A stretch of 42,997 nt of DNA from IMG/VR virus record IMGVR_UViG_3300002180_000006, positions 1 to 42,997 of that record; one strand, 5' to 3'. Below are positions 23,246 to 32,870 of the stretch, piece by piece. Below the pieces are notes generated by a model. That model ran no database searches. It was not told the DNA's origin and was given only the letters and a program-made list of their open reading frames with translations. A program made the position numbers and the translations under genes. How positions within the stretch are numbered: the stretch's first letter is position 1; each line of letters starts with the position of its first letter. Source of the DNA: a virus.

Positions 23246-24960
23246 TGATGGAAGGAAATCCTTATTTTGTTAATCCAATGGGAGACTATTCTAAAGGTCT
23301 TGCTGGTCTAACAGGAGCTATAAATCAATTTGGCAAAGAAAGAAAAGCAGATCAAGCCAAAAAAGATAAAGAAACCATTTTTGAAGGAGCTGCAGAAGTT
23401 TATAAGAAAGGTGATCCTGAAGCTATAGCAGAGTATTCTTTAAAGTATCCTGAAGTTAGAAATAGTCTTATATCAGCTGTCAACTTTAGAGACCAGTCAA
23501 CCAAAGAAAACTTTATAAATTCATCATTTAAAATTATACAAAATGCAGATAATCCTGAAGAAGTTGCTAATATAGTAAAATCGCGACAAGCTTTCCTCAA
23601 AGCCAAAGGGATTCCTCCTGAAGAAACGAGAGCAACAGATTCTTTTTTAAAAGCGTATGAAGCAAACCCAGAAAATGCCATTAAAAAGTTAAAAGGAACA
23701 GTTGCTGCCATGGCTCCTGAAAGATATAAAGCTTATAGAGAAACTTTAGGAACTGCTGATACTAAAAAGACTGGTGATGTAAAGAATTTTGAATATTATC
23801 AAAACCTTAAAGAAACCCATCCTGATTTAGCAGATAGTTTTGGTATAAAAACAGGATTTAAGAAAGATGATAAAACAGCAGCAGTAAAAAACTTTAATAC
23901 TTTTATAAACCTTTTAAATACTGATCCAGAAAAAGCTAAATTATTTGGTGACTCCATTGGTATTAATAGAACTACACCTTATACTGATATGGCAAAGTTA
24001 AAAACTGATTTAAACAATGGCCTTATAACAGAAGAAGATTACCAATCAAGAAAAGAAGCTTTACTAAACCCAACAATGAAAAACAAAACAGAGTTAACTA
24101 TGGCAGCTCTTCGCGGTAATGAAGAAGCTAAAAATGTTTTAAAAGCTTTAGCATTAGATGATGTTACAACAGCTGGTAAAAGAAGTCAAGCTTCGACTGA
24201 AGGAAAACTCACAGCATTATATGCAGCCATGGATTTAGATGGAGTAGCTCAAGCTGTTTTAGAAGGCAAAGAAACTATAGACAACGTGCGCAATACTTTT
24301 GGTGTTCCAATTCAAGAGGTTGTCCGGGAGAAAATTTTAAGTTCAGAACCAGATTTTAATTTTGTACAACCGAGAGCCATCCAAAAATCTCTTTCATCTT
24401 CTTTGGCACAGCAACAGAAAAATAGAGGTGCAATGGGTAGTTTTGTTAAGAATATAAATGGCCAACTTAGTAAAGTTGAAGATATAATGCGAAAAGTTAT
24501 TAATAGAGTTGGTGTAAGAGCCTTAGATTACCCCTGGAGAGAACTACATACAAGGTTTAAAGGTTCAGGTCATGAACGAGTTCTTGAAGCTTATATGAAG
24601 GAAATAAGTGTTGAAATATATAAATTATCTCAAGGTTCAACTGCATCAGTTGCACTGCTTCCTGAAAAAGGTAGAATAGAATGGGAAGGAATTCATGATG
24701 TTACTTTATCTTACCCAGAACTTAAAAAAGTTCTTGTAGGCACAAATGATATGGCTAATATTCGTTTAAAATCTGTAAATGACGAAATAAAAGAAACTAT
24801 TGACAGACTTGGGAATATCCGAGAACTTAAAAACGTTTATACAGCTGGGCCAGGAGAAGCAGGAGCTGAATTTGAAGATTCGAATACCATAACAGTTACA
24901 AATCCTGATACAGGTGAAGAAGAAGTCTGGGATACAGTAACTGAAAAGAGGATTAAGTAA
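23245..24960 (+). CDS. Ejection protein candidate (571 aa)
   Basis: Starts at ATGATG overlapping the preceding TAA by 1 bp. Long, mainly helical, Lys/Glu/Ala-rich: MMEGNPYFVNPMGDYSKGLA, then GAAEVYKKGDPEAIAEYSLK, NADNPEEVANIVKSRQAFLK and a second half with LYAAMDLDGVAQAVLEGKET. Position between the S74 ejection protein and the 953-aa protein corresponds to P22 gp20. Such proteins leave the virion with the DNA and line a conduit across the envelope. No enzymatic motif seen. Confidence 0.7.
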   Translation: MMEGNPYFVNPMGDYSKGLAGLTGAINQFGKERKADQAKKDKETIFEGAAEVYKKGDPEAIAEYSLKYPEVRNSLISAVNFRDQSTKENFINSSFKIIQNADNPEEVANIVKSRQAFLKAKGIPPEETRATDSFLKAYEANPENAIKKLKGTVAAMAPERYKAYRETLGTADTKKTGDVKNFEYYQNLKETHPDLADSFGIKTGFKKDDKTAAVKNFNTFINLLNTDPEKAKLFGDSIGINRTTPYTDMAKLKTDLNNGLITEEDYQSRKEALLNPTMKNKTELTMAALRGNEEAKNVLKALALDDVTTAGKRSQASTEGKLTALYAAMDLDGVAQAVLEGKETIDNVRNTFGVPIQEVVREKILSSEPDFNFVQPRAIQKSLSSSLAQQQKNRGAMGSFVKNINGQLSKVEDIMRKVINRVGVRALDYPWRELHTRFKGSGHERVLEAYMKEISVEIYKLSQGSTASVALLPEKGRIEWEGIHDVTLSYPELKKVLVGTNDMANIRLKSVNDEIKETIDRLGNIRELKNVYTAGPGEAGAEFEDSNTITVTNPDTGEEEVWDTVTEKRIK

Positions 24961-27821
24961 TGCCATTGCCAAAATATGTTCAAGATGCTTTTGACAGTAA
25001 AAATCTTTTTGCAGAAACTCCTCCTATGGAGAGTGGTATAGCAGAAACTCCTCCTATGGAGAGTGATATAACAGAAACTCCTCCTATGGAGAGTGATATA
25101 ACAGAAACTCCTCCTATGGAAAGTGGTATAGCAGAAGATACTGTTCCTTTGGGTAGCCAAAGCCCTTTTCCACGAGGGAGTATTCCCAAAACAGAAAGCA
25201 GTCTTCCTGATTATGTTCTTAAGGAAATGGGAAAAAGAGAACAACCTGAAGAATGGGGCACTGACTGGATGAGAGAGAACCCAACTCTTGCAGGTTTATA
25301 TGGTGCAGGTAAGGGGTTACTTGAACAAGCAGTTGTTCCGACTATTGAAACTATAGGAATGATTGGTGGGAGTGCGGGTTCTCCTATTGTTGGGACAGCT
25401 CTTGGTTATGGAATGGCAAGACAACTTAGTGACTATCTTGTAGATTCATATAAGCGTCTTGGTGGAGAAGATATTGAAAATAAAACAGTTGGCGAAGAGA
25501 TGCTTCAAAGTGCTGCAGATGTTGGTACAGTTTTAGTTATGGGTAAAGCCATGGATATGGGGGTTAAGGCAGCGCCTTATATTGAAGATTACTTATTTAA
25601 AGAGTTGCCAAAGAGATTATATGCAAGAGCAATTAAAACTCCAATGTCTAAAAAGTGGATACAAACTCTTCCTAATGAAATAGTTTCAAAACAAACAGCT
25701 GCTATTGAAGAAGGACTTAGATCTAGGATTCCACCAAGTAAGTATGGACTTTCAAAGATAAAAAATCTTGAGAAAGAAGTATCGGGGTATATTGATGACA
25801 TTACTAAAATACTTTCTGAGGACCCTAGTAAAGTTATTAACAGAGAAGATATTCTTAAAGAGGGTTTAAAGAAAGCTTATGCTAAAGCTGCTACTAGTAG
25901 TGATCCAAAAGGAGCTAAAGGAATTGTTGATGCTATAGCTGACAGATTTAGAGCACACCCTGGTAGTTTAACTCCAGCAAAAGCAAACCAAATTAAACGT
26001 CAATTGTATAAAGAAGTAAAGTATGGGGCTTCAGAACCTGGAGCAATTAAAGCTCAAATGGATATAGTTGGAAAGAAGGGTGTGGCTAGAGAAATAATGC
26101 TAAACCTAGAAAAAACATATCCTGCATTGGCAGAACTTAATGCAACTGATGCCGCAAGAATAAGTTTAACCGAAGCTATTGAAAAATCATATGCCAGGGA
26201 AGCTCAAAAAAGCATGGTTCCCTTGGGAGCAAAAATATTATTACGTCCCAAAACTTGGCCACTATCTTTATGGGAATCGACTATTGGGCACCCACAGATA
26301 AAAACAAGATTAGCTTTTGCTTTACATAAAGCTAATCCTGTTAAGTACCCAGCTAAGCCTTCAAAATATACTCCACCAGTTACTCCAAAAGCTGTTTCAT
26401 TAACCACAAAACCTCCTGAGTCTCTTATTGGTTTAAAGGGTAAAGCTCTACCCGAAGGAACTTATACATCAAGCCAGTTAAACAGAATGCTTAAGTCAAA
26501 AGATGTTATTAAAGTAGATACAGCTTTAGAAAGCATCATTGAAAAAAGAATGGCTGATCATCTAGAAAGACAAAAGCATGTTACAACTGTTAATAAAATG
26601 CTGGGAATTCTTAAAAATGAAAAAGGTGCAGTTGGCCGTGACATAGGAAAAAAAAAATTAATTAAACCAGAGGTTAAATTAACTACTAAATCAGTTGTTA
26701 AGCCAGTTGTTAAACCAAAAATTAAGTTAGCTAAACTATTAGAAAAAGAAGATTTAGGTTATAAAAACTTTCTTGAAAAAATGATTAAAAATGCTCCAAA
26801 TAAAATAATTAAAGCAGAATTAGAATCAGTTAGAGAGTTTATCCATCCTAATAGCATAGATAAAGTAACAAAAGCAGCAATAAAACACAGTGGAGGCAAA
26901 ATAGCAAAGGGTAAAAACCATGCTGAAATATATAAAGCTTTAGAATTAAAAGGCATACCTTTTAAAAATACTGAAGATATAGGTTTTGTAACAAATAAAA
27001 ATAAATTTATGACTAGAGATCAAGCTGAAATTTTATATAAGTCTTATTCTGCTGATGAATTTTTTAATCCAGCTATTAAAAATATGATAAATGAAAAAGC
27101 AGTAGAAACTATTCTCAAAAAAGGTTCAGTTAAACCAGTTGCTAAACCAACTGCTAAACCAAAAGAACCATTTGCTAAACCAGAGGTTAAACCAAAAGAA
27201 AAAATACTTTATCATACTTCTCATAAACTTTTAAAAAGTGGTAAACCAGTTAAAGATGCTTATTATGGAAATAAAGATTGGGCAAAAATGCATATAAGAG
27301 GTCGTACTGAAGAAACTCATAATTTTGGCGGTTATACTTATAAAGTAAAAGTACCTTCTAGTGCTAAAATTTTAGATTTAAGAAGTGGTTCTAAAGAATC
27401 TCGTGAACTTATGGCTAAATTTAATCATCAAGAGTATTCTTCGAATCCAGAATTTGCTAAAGATCTTTTAGCAGGTGATAAAATAGCTTTAGATGTTTTT
27501 TATGATGATTGGGCTGAATCAGCAAATAAGATTCTTAAACTTGCTAAATCTAAAGGGTACGATGGAATAAAATTTAATGATGAATATTTTTTATCTAAAG
27601 GTTTAGTTAAAGAAATTCATGAAGTTGGACAAAGAACTTTAAAACCAATTGCTAAATCAGTAGCTGAACCAAAAATTAAAATTTCTATTAAAGAGGAGCT
27701 TAAAAAATTAAAGGCAGATCTTAAAGAATTCAAAGAATTTGGAGATGATCTTGAATATATTGAAGATCTCAGTAAAGAAATTAAAAAGTTAGAAGCACTT
27801 GAAAAGAGGAGTAAGAAATGA
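24960..27821 (+). CDS. Large ejection protein with ADP-ribosyltransferase-like C-terminal domain (953 aa)
   Basis: By order equivalent to P22 gp16, the largest ejection protein. Residues 18-57 are four 10-residue units (ETPPMESDIT type). Residues about 110-170 are Gly/Ala/hydrophobic (AGKGLLEQAVVPTIETIGMI), possibly membrane-active. Helical middle; Lys/Pro-rich linkers (KPVVKPKIKL near 580; KPVAKPTAKPKEPFAKPEVK near 726-745). From 749 an ART-like module: ILYHTSHKLLK with His752, GGYTYKVKVPSSAKILDLRSG near 793-813, and KSKGYDGIKFNDEYF near 863-877. H...Y...GYDGI layouts are seen in ART domains of polyvalent phage proteins. Catalysis is inferred; the final acidic residue (Glu875 or a nearby Glu) is not certain. 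Confidence 0.75.
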   Translation: MPLPKYVQDAFDSKNLFAETPPMESGIAETPPMESDITETPPMESDITETPPMESGIAEDTVPLGSQSPFPRGSIPKTESSLPDYVLKEMGKREQPEEWGTDWMRENPTLAGLYGAGKGLLEQAVVPTIETIGMIGGSAGSPIVGTALGYGMARQLSDYLVDSYKRLGGEDIENKTVGEEMLQSAADVGTVLVMGKAMDMGVKAAPYIEDYLFKELPKRLYARAIKTPMSKKWIQTLPNEIVSKQTAAIEEGLRSRIPPSKYGLSKIKNLEKEVSGYIDDITKILSEDPSKVINREDILKEGLKKAYAKAATSSDPKGAKGIVDAIADRFRAHPGSLTPAKANQIKRQLYKEVKYGASEPGAIKAQMDIVGKKGVAREIMLNLEKTYPALAELNATDAARISLTEAIEKSYAREAQKSMVPLGAKILLRPKTWPLSLWESTIGHPQIKTRLAFALHKANPVKYPAKPSKYTPPVTPKAVSLTTKPPESLIGLKGKALPEGTYTSSQLNRMLKSKDVIKVDTALESIIEKRMADHLERQKHVTTVNKMLGILKNEKGAVGRDIGKKKLIKPEVKLTTKSVVKPVVKPKIKLAKLLEKEDLGYKNFLEKMIKNAPNKIIKAELESVREFIHPNSIDKVTKAAIKHSGGKIAKGKNHAEIYKALELKGIPFKNTEDIGFVTNKNKFMTRDQAEILYKSYSADEFFNPAIKNMINEKAVETILKKGSVKPVAKPTAKPKEPFAKPEVKPKEKILYHTSHKLLKSGKPVKDAYYGNKDWAKMHIRGRTEETHNFGGYTYKVKVPSSAKILDLRSGSKESRELMAKFNHQEYSSNPEFAKDLLAGDKIALDVFYDDWAESANKILKLAKSKGYDGIKFNDEYFLSKGLVKEIHEVGQRTLKPIAKSVAEPKIKISIKEELKKLKADLKEFKEFGDDLEYIEDLSKEIKKLEALEKRSKK
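25011..25130 (+). repeat. Four 30-bp in-frame tandem repeats in the 953-aa ejection gene
   Basis: Units start (G/A)CAGAAACTCCTCCTATGG and differ by a few bases (GGTATA or GATATA ends), coding for ETPPMES(G/D)I(A/T). The very low divergence points to recent expansion. Confidence 0.9.
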
Positions 27822-29974
27822 ATATTCTCAGCAAAATGTTAAGGATTCTTAAGAATGAAGGTGGCTATATTAAAGTTGAATTAGGACCTACTTATTTTCC
27901 ACAAAGAACAATTGGTAGACCAATCTCAAATGCACAAATTTATGTTGGGGATCCTGATACTGATCCTGAAGTTGTTGGGAATCAAATATCATTATTTGTA
28001 CAGGAAGAAGATGGAACTATTGTTGAGGTAACACAGCCTATTAGAACCAATGCAGGTGGTACTCCAATATATGATAGTTCTCCTGTTACTTTATTAGTTG
28101 CAAGCAACTACTCACTTAAAGTTTTAGATTCTACTGGAGTACAAGTATATTATATTCCAAGTACAGATGTAAGTACTTATAACACTATTCTTAACCATTG
28201 TACTCCTAATTATCTTGCAACTGACCAAGGACTTACTGGTGAATCAAACACTGTAAAATTTTGTGTAGATACAATAAACACAAGTGAAGGAACAATTTTT
28301 TTGCGTCATAATTCTGGTGGAGCAACTACAACTTATACTTTTTCTACAAACGAAACTATACCTGTTAACATTAATCTTGAAATAGAAAAAGGCGCAAAAA
28401 TGTCTATTGATGCTGGAGTAACTCTTACTATTGAGGGTTTTTTTGGTCCAGGGTTATATCAAGTAGTTACTGGTGATGGCAATATACAAGTAGGTACAAG
28501 AGTAAAAGAAATTCATCCACATTGGTTTGGAGCTGTAGTAGATGGTTCTACAAATGACGCAGCAGCATGGAATAAGGCTTTTGGATCAGTTGATGTATCT
28601 GATGCGAATGAAAGTGGAGCAACAATAATTGTTCCAGCAGGCACAAGTGTGGTTAATGACTCTATTGATGTACCCGGGAATGGAAGATGGATAGTAAGAG
28701 GCCATGGTGATGTGTCAATAATAGAAGCTAATGGTCCTGATGCATTTACATTAGCTAGTGATGGTAATACTCACAGTGTTTTTGAGCATTTTAGAATGCA
28801 AGGAGATAATACAGCTGGAAAAGCAGCATTTAACTGTACTCCTGATGATCCTTTAACTGAAGTATGTACTGGAGTAAAATGGCAGCATTTGAGAATAACA
28901 GGTTTTAAAATAGCATTCAATGTCCCAAATACTCAATTATGTTTTTGGGAACATATTTCTATAGCTTTTACTGTTACAGGATGTTCAGTATTTTATATGA
29001 ATACAAGTGGGGTGTATAGTCAAAGTAATTCTAATAACGTTACTGAATCTCAATTTACTGGTGCAGATGCACAAGTATATGATTTTACTTTTACCGCAGG
29101 TCAAAATAGAGCTACAACATGGGTACTTAAAGATACTGAAATTCAATTCTCAGGCACAACTATCCCAATTACTATTCAAGATGTTGGTTATATAGTAGAC
29201 AATTGTGGGTTTGAGAATAGTACAGCTGATAATCTTATAGACATTGTTTGTACTGATGATTTTGTACCTCACAATATAAGGATTGAAAATAATACTTTTA
29301 CTTTTACTCCTACAGGAGCTACAGCTCCTGTTAATATCAGACGAACTGGAGCAGTTCAATACCCTGCTATAATAAATATTAATAATAATAGTTGGAATCC
29401 TGCTCTTAATATTGTTGATATAGGAGATGCCCTTCAAATTCATATTGAGGGTAATCAAGGTAAGGTTAATAATACAGGTGGAAGAGTTATTACTGAAATA
29501 AACAACAGTGATACTTTAGGGACTGTTAGAATGAGTTCTGTTAATACAGCTTCTGACATGCTTCTTGTGGGTACAGAAATAGTTGCTGGTGCTAATACTG
29601 GAGGTTATACTAGAGTATTTGAGAAAGCTTTTTATTACCAAACTACTAATGCCAATGCTACAAATTTTATAATACATAATCTAGCTGAAGGCGAAGTTGC
29701 CACTGTTTTTGTTACAGCATCTGCTTGGAATACTACAGATGATAATGCTTGGGCTGGCTATATGAAAAGGGCTACAGCTTATAGAGCTGTAGCTGGTGCT
29801 GCCACATTACTTGGAACTGATGAAGATATTGGCACAGATAATGAAACTACTGTTGGATGGGATTTGGGTATAGGAGTTAATGGAAATGATATAATAGTTA
29901 TAATGACAGGAGAAGCAGCTAAAGATATTAACTGGGGCTTTAGCGTAAAATTAGTAGTGGTTAATGATAGTTAA
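27818..29974 (+). CDS. Tailspike with P22-type head-binding domain and beta-helix (718 aa)
   Basis: Residues about 28-120 match the P22 tailspike N-terminal domain: RPISNAQIYVGDPDTDPEVV, GNQISLFVQEEDG, VTQPIRTNAGGTPIYD, YSLKVLDSTGVQVYY. This domain fixes the spike to the tail hub. Residues about 220-560 form a pectate-lyase-type parallel beta-helix (WFGAVVDGSTNDAAAWNKAF, ATIIVPAGTSVVNDSIDV, GNGRWIVRGHGDVSIIEANG). The C-terminal beta domain (about 600-718) likely trimerises the spike. Such spikes bind and often cleave surface polysaccharide, which is the basis for inferring a Gram-negative host. Catalytic residues cannot be assigned by eye. Confidence 0.92.
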   Translation: MNILSKMLRILKNEGGYIKVELGPTYFPQRTIGRPISNAQIYVGDPDTDPEVVGNQISLFVQEEDGTIVEVTQPIRTNAGGTPIYDSSPVTLLVASNYSLKVLDSTGVQVYYIPSTDVSTYNTILNHCTPNYLATDQGLTGESNTVKFCVDTINTSEGTIFLRHNSGGATTTYTFSTNETIPVNINLEIEKGAKMSIDAGVTLTIEGFFGPGLYQVVTGDGNIQVGTRVKEIHPHWFGAVVDGSTNDAAAWNKAFGSVDVSDANESGATIIVPAGTSVVNDSIDVPGNGRWIVRGHGDVSIIEANGPDAFTLASDGNTHSVFEHFRMQGDNTAGKAAFNCTPDDPLTEVCTGVKWQHLRITGFKIAFNVPNTQLCFWEHISIAFTVTGCSVFYMNTSGVYSQSNSNNVTESQFTGADAQVYDFTFTAGQNRATTWVLKDTEIQFSGTTIPITIQDVGYIVDNCGFENSTADNLIDIVCTDDFVPHNIRIENNTFTFTPTGATAPVNIRRTGAVQYPAIININNNSWNPALNIVDIGDALQIHIEGNQGKVNNTGGRVITEINNSDTLGTVRMSSVNTASDMLLVGTEIVAGANTGGYTRVFEKAFYYQTTNANATNFIIHNLAEGEVATVFVTASAWNTTDDNAWAGYMKRATAYRAVAGAATLLGTDEDIGTDNETTVGWDLGIGVNGNDIIVIMTGEAAKDINWGFSVKLVVVNDS

Positions 29975-29993
29975 AATAGAATAGGAGAACAAT

Positions 29994-30287
29994 ATGCCAT
30001 TAGGTGTAACAGAAGTCCAAATAACGAACATAGAAAAAAGTATTAGCTCTATTGAAGAAAAGCTGGGCATAATGCAAGAAACCTTAACGAAAGTCGCTGT
30101 CCAGAAAGAACGGCTTGACACCGTTGAAAAACGAGTTGATGGGCTATGGAAGAAATGGGATGACGATATTGTACCAGTACTGAAAACTTGTCCAAAAGCT
30201 CAGATAAAATGGTTGTGGTTCATTGTCATTCCGCAAGGGCTAACTTTAATAGCAATGTCAATAGCACTGCTAGTGAACAGGTATTAA
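29994..30287 (+). CDS. Coiled-coil, C-terminal membrane protein of the lysis cassette (97 aa)
   Basis: Starts MPLGVTEVQITNIEKSISSI after ATAGGAGAACAAT. Residues 8-60 form a coiled coil (IEEKLGIMQETLTKVAVQKE), then one C-terminal transmembrane segment (WLWFIVIPQGLTLIAMSIAL, 72-91) and a short basic tail. The layout resembles XhlA-like haemolysin/holin-accessory proteins. It lies directly before the endolysin. Codons are more GC-rich than neighbouring tail genes. Confidence 0.65.
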   Translation: MPLGVTEVQITNIEKSISSIEEKLGIMQETLTKVAVQKERLDTVEKRVDGLWKKWDDDIVPVLKTCPKAQIKWLWFIVIPQGLTLIAMSIALLVNRY

Positions 30288-30288
30288 A

Positions 30289-30666
30289 GTGGGTAATTTA
30301 ACAGAAAACTTTGACTCAAGCGAGATGAAATGTGCTTGTGGATGTGGTATTTGTAATGTATCACCACAATTTATTGATAAATTGCAAACCACAAGAATGT
30401 TAGCTGGTATTAGATTTATAATAGTGTCCGGATGCAGATGCCCATCACATAACCAAGTTGTTGGAGGCAAGCCAAATTCAGACCATATCACTACAGATAG
30501 TATCCCATGCGAAGGTGTTGATATAGCTTGCCGTGAATCAATCCAAAGATTTAGAATAATCAACGCTGCTATACATGCGGGGTTTAAAAGAATAGGCATA
30601 GGCAAAACATTTATTCATTTAGGAATGTCAAATGAAAACCCACAAAATGTAATATGGTTATATTAA
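30289..30666 (+). CDS. Endolysin, M15-family D-Ala-D-Ala peptidase (125 aa)
   Basis: GTG start 1 bp after the previous stop with AGG upstream. Peptidase M15_3 features: FDSSEMKCACGCGICNVSPQ (8-27), IIVSGCRCPSHNQVVGG (44-60), then zinc-ligand candidates His66 (NSDHIT), Asp78 (GVDIA) and His110 (FIHLG). The spacing SDH to VD is about five residues longer than the usual SxHxxGxAxD. Small Zn peptidases of this family cut the peptide part of peptidoglycan. No signal peptide, so it needs the holin. Confidence 0.9.
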   Translation: MGNLTENFDSSEMKCACGCGICNVSPQFIDKLQTTRMLAGIRFIIVSGCRCPSHNQVVGGKPNSDHITTDSIPCEGVDIACRESIQRFRIINAAIHAGFKRIGIGKTFIHLGMSNENPQNVIWLY

Positions 30667-30673
30667 AGGAATT

Positions 30674-31087
30674 ATGAGCTTATTCACAAGCATAAAAGCA
30701 CTGTTTGCAACGCCTAAAACAATTGATAAAGCTCTTGATGTAGGCGAGAAAATAACAAATGGTGTTATATCTGGGCTTGATAAACTATGGCATACCGAAG
30801 AAGAAAAGTCAGATGCAAGACAAAAAGGAACTGAAACTTTGCTTGAGTTTTGGAAGGTTATCGCAAACGAAAATACAGAGCAAAGCAAAGCTCGCAGAGA
30901 ACTTGCAAAAATGACATTTAAAGTTTATTTCTTTCTTCTTTTGGCAGGGGTAACTGTTTATAAATTTGACTCAGAATATTCAAAGTTTATATTTGAGGTT
31001 GCTGGAACTTTAACAACACTTGTTATGGGTATAGCTGCCATCTATTTTGGACCAAACCAAATATCAAAAGTATGGAAGAAAAAATAG
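30674..31087 (+). CDS. Holin of the 3TM / GTA type (137 aa)
   Basis: Starts MSLFTSIKALFATPKTIDKA after AAAGGAATT. It has an amphipathic N-terminal half (GLDKLWHTEEEKSDARQKGT) and a C-terminal membrane part with FKVYFFLLLAGVTVYKF and FEVAGTLTTLVMGIAAIYFG, ending basic (KVWKKK). This matches the 3TM holin family (GTA_holin_3TM) in layout. It is the last plus-strand gene and ends 5 bp from the stop of the convergent helicase gene. Confidence 0.8.
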   Translation: MSLFTSIKALFATPKTIDKALDVGEKITNGVISGLDKLWHTEEEKSDARQKGTETLLEFWKVIANENTEQSKARRELAKMTFKVYFFLLLAGVTVYKFDSEYSKFIFEVAGTLTTLVMGIAAIYFGPNQISKVWKKK

Positions 31088-31092
31088 TATTT

Positions 31093-32439
31093 TTATCTCC
31101 TTAAAGCATTTAATAATTTTGATTGTGAAGCATCTTTATCCTTTAAAACTTTAACAACTCTTTCATCGATAGTATCTTTCATAATCAAGTGGTTTATAGT
31201 TACACTTGCACTCTTTTGCCCCTGCCTAATCAAACGACCATTTAACTGTTTATAGTGTTCTAAACTCCAAGTTAACCCAAACCACAACATCATATGCCCC
31301 CCAGCTTGTAAATTGACACCGTGCCCTAAACTAGCCGGGTGGCATAATAGTAATGGGAGTTCACTGTTATTCCATGCTTTTATAAAACTGTTAGAATCTG
31401 CATTACTTGTACCTCCAGCAATACATGGAATTGATTTGTCAATAAACTCACGAATCATCTTCAATTCAAACTTAAACTGTATAGGGCACAGAATTGGCTG
31501 GCCAGCAGATGTTTCCAGAAGTTCCTTAAGAGCATTTATCTTGATCTGATGTAAAGGATAAAAACTACCGTCTTTTAAATCAGTATATACCGCCCCTTGA
31601 ATAAACTGTCGTAGCTTCATAGAAAGTGCTGCAGCATTAAAAGCTGTAGCATCTGCACCAACAAATTCAAGAAAAAAATTCTTCTCAAGCTCTTTATACT
31701 TATCTCGTAAAGACACAGGTAATACCAAAGAAATATCATTATAAATAGTTTTTGGCATTTTCAGATAATCATTAGCATCTAACCTATAAGTTATTGGCTT
31801 AATCAAATCACGTATTAATTCATATGATCCTTGGCGTAAAGTGGTTTTATACAATGGTGGTCCAGTATAATGAAAAAATGTATTACGAAAATGGTAAAAA
31901 GTACTGAATAAACTTTTACCTTTGTCAAGCATATAATATTGTGTCCACAATTCGTAATATCCATTTGGTGAAGGAGTAGCAGATAAACAATATCTATATT
32001 TACTCCATAATGGCATCATCTTTTTGAGAAGCTTAAATCTTTTAGTTGTTGGTGATTTAATCATAGATGATTCATCGAGAATAAGAATTCTCTTTTGCCA
32101 CTTAACACCAGGTTCAAGGACTTGTTTAGAAAACCACTTTAGCCCATCAAAATTTATCAAAAGTATATCTGCCTTCGACCTTCTAAGGACATTTCTTTTA
32201 TCCGAACCATGTATAATATCATAAGTTAATTTAGGTGTCCACATCTTAATTTCATTTGGCCAAGTATTATAAATGACTCTAAGTGGCGCAAATACAATTG
32301 CTTTCAGCTTTAACTGTTGTATTATTTTCAAAGCTACTGCAGTTTTGCCAAGCCCCAAATCCATAGCAAAGAAAACAGCTTTATGCTTTATTCCAAACTT
32401 TATTGCTTTCTTTTGGTACTGATGCAACTGAAATTTCAT
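31093..32439 (-). CDS. SNF2-like DEAD/H helicase (448 aa)
   Basis: Superfamily 2 ATPase acting on DNA. Q-like N-terminus (LHQYQKKAIKFG), Walker A MDLGLGKTAVAL (26-37), Walker B ILDESS (120-125), motif III SATPSPNG (153-160), and C-terminal motifs ILCPIQFKFE, LLLCHPASLGHGVNLQAGGH, and GRLIRQGQ (about 396-403) with the arginine finger. The size and pattern match the phage SNF2 helicase that co-occurs with VRR-NUC, DUF2815 and DUF2800 proteins. RBS TTGGAGG. Last gene of the minus unit. Confidence 0.92.
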   Translation of the reverse strand: MKFQLHQYQKKAIKFGIKHKAVFFAMDLGLGKTAVALKIIQQLKLKAIVFAPLRVIYNTWPNEIKMWTPKLTYDIIHGSDKRNVLRRSKADILLINFDGLKWFSKQVLEPGVKWQKRILILDESSMIKSPTTKRFKLLKKMMPLWSKYRYCLSATPSPNGYYELWTQYYMLDKGKSLFSTFYHFRNTFFHYTGPPLYKTTLRQGSYELIRDLIKPITYRLDANDYLKMPKTIYNDISLVLPVSLRDKYKELEKNFFLEFVGADATAFNAAALSMKLRQFIQGAVYTDLKDGSFYPLHQIKINALKELLETSAGQPILCPIQFKFELKMIREFIDKSIPCIAGGTSNADSNSFIKAWNNSELPLLLCHPASLGHGVNLQAGGHMMLWFGLTWSLEHYKQLNGRLIRQGQKSASVTINHLIMKDTIDERVVKVLKDKDASQSKLLNALRR

Positions 32440-32624
32440 TGATGTACCTCCAATACCAAGTTCGTTTATGGTCTTATAAAGTCCTTAAAGCATCTTTAAA
32501 ATTCAAGTATAGGACTATATAGACCTCTTATATAAAGTCGTTTATGAACGTCTCAGTATATCAATTTGATTTGTGAGAGTCTTAAGTATCGTTCAAAAAC
32601 AATATCTGAGACTTTTTAAAACTT
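32440..32624. other. 185-bp gap upstream of the helicase gene
   Basis: No gene seen. On the minus strand GAACGA / AAACGA motifs recur (TTTTTGAACGATAC, CATAAACGACTTTATA, CATAAACGAACTTGG), and GTCTCA / TGAGAC form short inverted pairs around TTGATATAC. It probably holds a separate promoter or control site for the helicase, but no clean -35/-10 pair can be set. Confidence 0.35.
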
Positions 32625-32870
32625 TTATTTTGACTCAGCAAGTTCTTTGCCAAAGAAAGAAATAGGGCGATTTTCTAGATACCCCATAACATCATCAATG
32701 TGGTAAAGGATACATTTACTTGTTGGCTTGATATGGTTAATGAACTTGTGTTTACCGGTTATATGGTTACTACGAAGATCGCGAACTCTTTTGGTATCGA
32801 CGTTTAAGAACTCTGCTAACTCACCTTCAGTTATAAACTCTTCTTTAATTTTATCAATCGCTTTTGTCAT
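32625..32870 (-). CDS. Excisionase/MerR-like helix-turn-helix protein (81 aa)
   Basis: Starts MTKAIDKIKEEFITEGELAE after GAGGGGG, its ATG sharing one base with the stop of the 55-aa gene (TAATG). Residues 11-35 form a HTH of the type found in HTH_17/excisionase proteins: ITEGELAEFLNVDTKRVRDL, followed by a wing and YHIDDVMGYL. No integrase is present, so excisionase activity is unlikely; a regulator or DNA-bending role is more plausible. Confidence 0.75.
   Translation of the reverse strand: MTKAIDKIKEEFITEGELAEFLNVDTKRVRDLRSNHITGKHKFINHIKPTSKCILYHIDDVMGYLENRPISFFGKELAESK

Noticed and set aside
24837-25244. Antisense ORFs opposite the ETPPMES repeats
   Set aside because: Open only because the 30-bp repeat lacks stops on the other strand; no start signals.
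32625-32870. Excisionase of an integration system
   Set aside because: HTH fold only; no integrase, att-like pair or repressor cassette seen elsewhere in the closed genome.
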